Source: Penelope pileata (Eukaryota; Chordata; Aves; Galliformes; Cracidae). From it: a stretch of DNA of 64,000 bases. The notes beneath the pieces are model-generated. The model ran no database searches. It had not been told where the DNA came from and worked only from the letters and a program-made list of their open reading frames with translations. This document shows positions 63,601 through 64,000 of the stretch, piece after piece (position 1 is the stretch's first letter; the number at the start of each line of letters is the position of its first letter). Location of the stretch: assembly GCA_013396635.1 (NCBI GenBank), contig WBMW01000149.1, positions 266,504 through 330,503 on the forward strand, read 5' to 3'. Made by a program: the position numbers and the translations under genes.

Positions 63601-64000
63601 CTGAGACTGACTTCAAATTCTTCTACATCAGAGCTTATACCCCCACCTCTCAAGCATTTGCCATTTCTAGTGTGGCAAAATACGTTTCTTCAGGGGAAGC
63701 TCTTAATCTCCCCACATAAAGCCGTTGTACTCGCATGGGGTCATGATATTTGCTGGGTCAGAGACAGCAAAAGGATACCAAGGGCTCTGCTTATGTTTAA
63801 GTCAGACAGATAAATATATCTCTTGTCTAGAAACTGAGTGTTTATGGTTGCACAGAGAAGTGAGGATTTCATCTGAGAGGTGTCCCAACTTCTGTTTTTT
63901 TTATTTTCTCAGAAATTTAACACCATGGTCGGGGAGAGAGGGGCTCAGCTGAGTGGAGGACAGAAACAGCGTATAGCTATTGCTCGTGCCCTGGCAAGAA
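48620..64000 (+). CDS. ABCB5: ABCB5-like full ABC transporter, N-terminal half (14 coding exons; partial)
   Basis: This encodes a P-glycoprotein-type ABC exporter that uses ATP to move hydrophobic compounds across the plasma membrane. Coding exons are 48620-48674, 49738-49825, 49939-49984, 51022-51175, 51591-51657, 51878-52069, 53175-53346, 54442-54566, 56920-57097, 58005-58118, 58998-59108, 61491-61616, 62768-62971 and 63913 onward, giving 573 residues in one frame. The product has a lysine-rich cytoplasmic N-terminus, TMD1 (about residues 70-380), and NBD1 with A-loop Tyr427, Walker A GASGCGKST (453-461), Q-loop Gln501 and LSGGQ (557-561). Two N-glycosylation sequons lie in the first outer loop, Asn109 and Asn119. 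Walker B and the whole second half lie beyond the window. The sequence is close to ABCB1 as well; the adjacent ITGB8 supports ABCB5. No disabling change is seen. Confidence 0.93.
48675..49737 (+). other. ABCB5: ABCB5 intron (about 1.06 kb)
   Basis: The donor gtaagc and acceptor tccgcag are clean. I see no repeat or other gene in it. Confidence 0.8.
49738..49825 (+). CDS. ABCB5: ABCB5 coding exon 2
   Basis: It encodes GSASMGYDNPSFQREENL and onward to a lysine run. The donor GT is at 49826-49827, directly after eight A residues, and the phase is 2. The cytoplasmic N-terminal segment it encodes is poorly conserved in this family. Confidence 0.85.
49939..49984 (+). CDS. ABCB5: ABCB5 coding exon 3
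   Basis: This 46-base exon encodes a lysine-rich stretch ending KKVVGVFEL, just before the first membrane segment. The acceptor AG is at 49937-49938, the donor GT at 49985-49986, and it ends in phase 0. Confidence 0.87.
49985..51021 (+). other. ABCB5: ABCB5 intron (about 1.04 kb)
   Basis: It holds an A/C low-complexity tract at 50061-50098, an 18-bp tandem duplication at 50277-50313 and a T-rich run near 50549-50574. No other gene is seen. Confidence 0.8.
50061..50098. repeat. A-rich (AAAC)n tract
   Basis: Tandem AAAC units lie between A runs, inside an ABCB5 intron. Confidence 0.8.
51022..51175 (+). CDS. ABCB5: ABCB5 coding exon 4 (TM1)
   Basis: It encodes FRYADCVDVLLMVVGLIAAA and onward (residues 64-114). 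This is membrane helix 1 with the family motif GLPLMIIVFGDMT, then the start of the first outer loop with sequon Asn109-Thr-Ser. The donor GT is at 51176-51177 and the phase is 1. Confidence 0.95.
51176..51590 (+). other. ABCB5: ABCB5 intron (415 bases)
   Basis: This intron ends with a T/C-rich tract and CAG. Nothing else is recognised in it. Confidence 0.85.
51591..51657 (+). CDS. ABCB5: ABCB5 coding exon 5 (outer loop)
   Basis: This short 67-base exon encodes DTSVNSSSCQLPPGVDIEAE and onward to MT. It is the rest of the first outer loop and carries sequon Asn119-Ser-Ser. The donor GT is at 51658-51659 and the phase is 2. Confidence 0.88.
51878..52069 (+). CDS. ABCB5: ABCB5 coding exon 6 (TM2)
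   Basis: It encodes KFAYYYVGIGFAVLILSTIQ (TM2), the RQASRIRRKFF coupling segment and WFDSTQIGTLNTRLT, all typical of ABCB1/4/5. The donor GT is at 52070-52071 and the phase is 2. Confidence 0.96.
52070..53174 (+). other. ABCB5: ABCB5 intron (about 1.1 kb)
   Basis: Non-coding sequence in which I recognise no repeat or gene. The acceptor is atttaaag. Confidence 0.8.
53175..53346 (+). CDS. ABCB5: ABCB5 coding exon 7 (TM3-TM4)
   Basis: It encodes DDINTIHEGIGDKICIFVQF, then FATFLTGIIIGFIYGWKLTL and the next hydrophobic helix (residues 201-258). The donor GT is at 53347-53348 and the phase is 0. Confidence 0.96.
53347..54441 (+). other. ABCB5: ABCB5 intron (about 1.1 kb)
   Basis: There is a 15-base A run near 53384-53398. 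Nothing else is recognised. Confidence 0.8.
54442..54566 (+). CDS. ABCB5: ABCB5 coding exon 8
   Basis: It encodes LLASLTSKELSAYAKAGAVA then EEVLTAIRTVVAFNGQQKAL, the conserved inner-loop coupling region. The donor GT is at 54567-54568 and the phase is 2. Confidence 0.96.
55832..56390 (-). mobile_element. Internally deleted mariner (- orientation, Galluhop-like)
   Basis: The element is about 560 bases, flanked by TA at 55830-55831 and 56391-56392, and keeps both mariner ends (about 55840-55865 and 56355-56385). On - it retains the first part of the transposase region: an ATG near 56313, an in-frame TGA about 18 codons later, then an open frame 55999-56256 that includes the DQTVDVSTVRRWV motif. 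The middle and most of the C-terminal half are missing. It is the same family as the copy at 19.5 kb but is a short, non-autonomous form. Confidence 0.9.
55999..56313 (-). pseudogene. Mariner transposase N-terminal remnant
   Basis: Only the N-terminal DNA-binding part of a mariner transposase remains. It is broken by a TGA near its start, and the catalytic core is deleted. It lies antisense inside an ABCB5 intron. Confidence 0.85.
56920..57097 (+). CDS. ABCB5: ABCB5 coding exon 9 (TM5)
   Basis: It encodes KYDANLEAARHVGVKKSITT, then the TM5 stretch LIFGSYALAFWYGTKL and YNIGRVLI (residues 300-359). The donor GT is at 57098-57099 and the phase is 0. Confidence 0.96.
57098..58004 (+). other. ABCB5: ABCB5 intron (907 bases)
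   Basis: It holds a 21-base A run at 57772-57792. The short frame at 57219-57443 is chance. Confidence 0.8.
58005..58118 (+). CDS. ABCB5: ABCB5 coding exon 10 (TM6)
   Basis: It encodes VFFSVLVGAFSLGQAAPNLE then SVANARGAAYEVYQIINK. This is TM6, part of the drug-binding cavity in P-glycoprotein, and the linker to NBD1. The donor GT is at 58119-58120 and the phase is 0. Confidence 0.96.
58119..58997 (+). other. ABCB5: ABCB5 intron (879 bases)
   Basis: It contains a tandem GAAAGTAGTAA-type repeat at 58374-58420 and a G-rich run at 58495-58519 that fits a G-quadruplex pattern. Confidence 0.8.
58374..58420. repeat. Tandem GAAAGTAGTAAG-type repeat
   Basis: Three imperfect copies of a GAAAGTAGTAA unit lie inside an intron. 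Confidence 0.75.
58998..59108 (+). CDS. ABCB5: ABCB5 coding exon 11 (NBD1 A-loop)
   Basis: It encodes KRLIDSSSKEGYKPDKLIGE then IEFRNIHFSYPSRPDVQ. Tyr427 in FSYPSR is the A-loop aromatic residue that stacks on the adenine of ATP in this family. The donor GT is at 59109-59110 and the phase is 0. Confidence 0.96.
59109..61490 (+). other. ABCB5: ABCB5 intron (about 2.4 kb)
   Basis: No repeat or gene is recognised with confidence. The intron ends with a T-rich tract and TAG. Confidence 0.8.
61491..61616 (+). CDS. ABCB5: ABCB5 coding exon 12 (Walker A)
   Basis: It encodes ILTGLNLKVQTGKTIALV, then the phosphate-binding loop GASGCGKST at 61545-61571, and TVQLLQRFYDPDQGE. All the key P-loop glycines, the lysine and the serine are intact. 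The donor GT is at 61617-61618 and the phase is 0. Confidence 0.97.
61617..62767 (+). other. ABCB5: ABCB5 intron (about 1.15 kb)
   Basis: Non-coding AT-rich sequence with a T run near 61969-61978. No gene is recognised. Confidence 0.8.
62768..62971 (+). CDS. ABCB5: ABCB5 coding exon 13 (Q-loop)
   Basis: It encodes VTLDGRDIRTLNVKWLRENI, then GIVSQEPVLFATTIAENIRY with Q-loop Gln501, and the helical subdomain to FDFISRLPD. The donor GT is at 62972-62973 and the phase is 0. Confidence 0.97.
62972..63912 (+). other. ABCB5: ABCB5 intron (941 bases)
   Basis: It contains a TG/TA dinucleotide tract at 63453-63509. No gene is recognised. Confidence 0.8.
63453..63509. repeat. TG/TA dinucleotide microsatellite
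   Basis: Two GT-rich runs are separated by TA-rich runs, ending in a TATATATATA stretch. Confidence 0.85.
63913..64000 (+). CDS. ABCB5: ABCB5 coding exon 14 (signature motif; cut by window)
   Basis: The acceptor AG is at 63911-63912. The exon encodes KFNTMVGERGAQ, the ABC signature LSGGQ at 63949-63963, and KQRIAIARALAR, and it runs off the window. Walker B should follow within this exon or the next. Confidence 0.96.

Overview
The window is vertebrate nuclear DNA, and most probably comes from a galliform bird. It is AT-rich, with protein-coding exons split by introns that carry clean GT/AG sites. Its interspersed repeats are 3' fragments of CR1 LINEs and two mariner elements that resemble the Galluhop family of chicken-like birds. 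Prokaryotic features such as operons, CRISPR arrays and ribosome binding sites are absent and would not be expected. One ambiguous base (n) lies at 38579.

Layout. 1-993 holds the last two coding exons of ITGB8 (integrin beta-8) on the + strand, ending at a TGA at 991-993. A probable long 3' UTR follows, reaching perhaps to about 6.5 kb. From there to about 47.6 kb is a gene-poor interval of roughly 41 kb in which I recognise no protein-coding gene. It contains three CR1 3' fragments in + orientation (about 13.47-14.23, 23.37-23.83 and 45.89-46.42 kb), one older CR1 in - orientation (about 42.5-43.0 kb), a full-length but dead mariner (19490-20802, flanked by TA), and several simple repeats.

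A short GC- and CpG-rich block at about 47.64-47.87 kb looks like the promoter and 5' non-coding exon of the next gene. From 48620 to the window end, 14 coding exons encode the first 573 residues of an ABCB-type (P-glycoprotein-like) full ABC transporter. They supply TMD1 and the A-loop, Walker A, Q-loop and LSGGQ signature of NBD1. The gene continues past the right edge. The order ITGB8 then ABC transporter, both on +, matches the human 7p21 order ITGB8-ABCB5, so I call it ABCB5, although the protein reads much like ABCB1. Intron 9 of this gene holds a second mariner, internally deleted and in - orientation.

The two genes are neighbours but do not share a pathway. ITGB8 is a cell-surface adhesion/TGF-beta-activating receptor subunit and ABCB5 is an efflux pump. 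The interest of the window lies in the conserved synteny, the mariner pair, a few structured DNA motifs, and an unexplained exon-like segment in the intergenic interval. I found no clear novel system.
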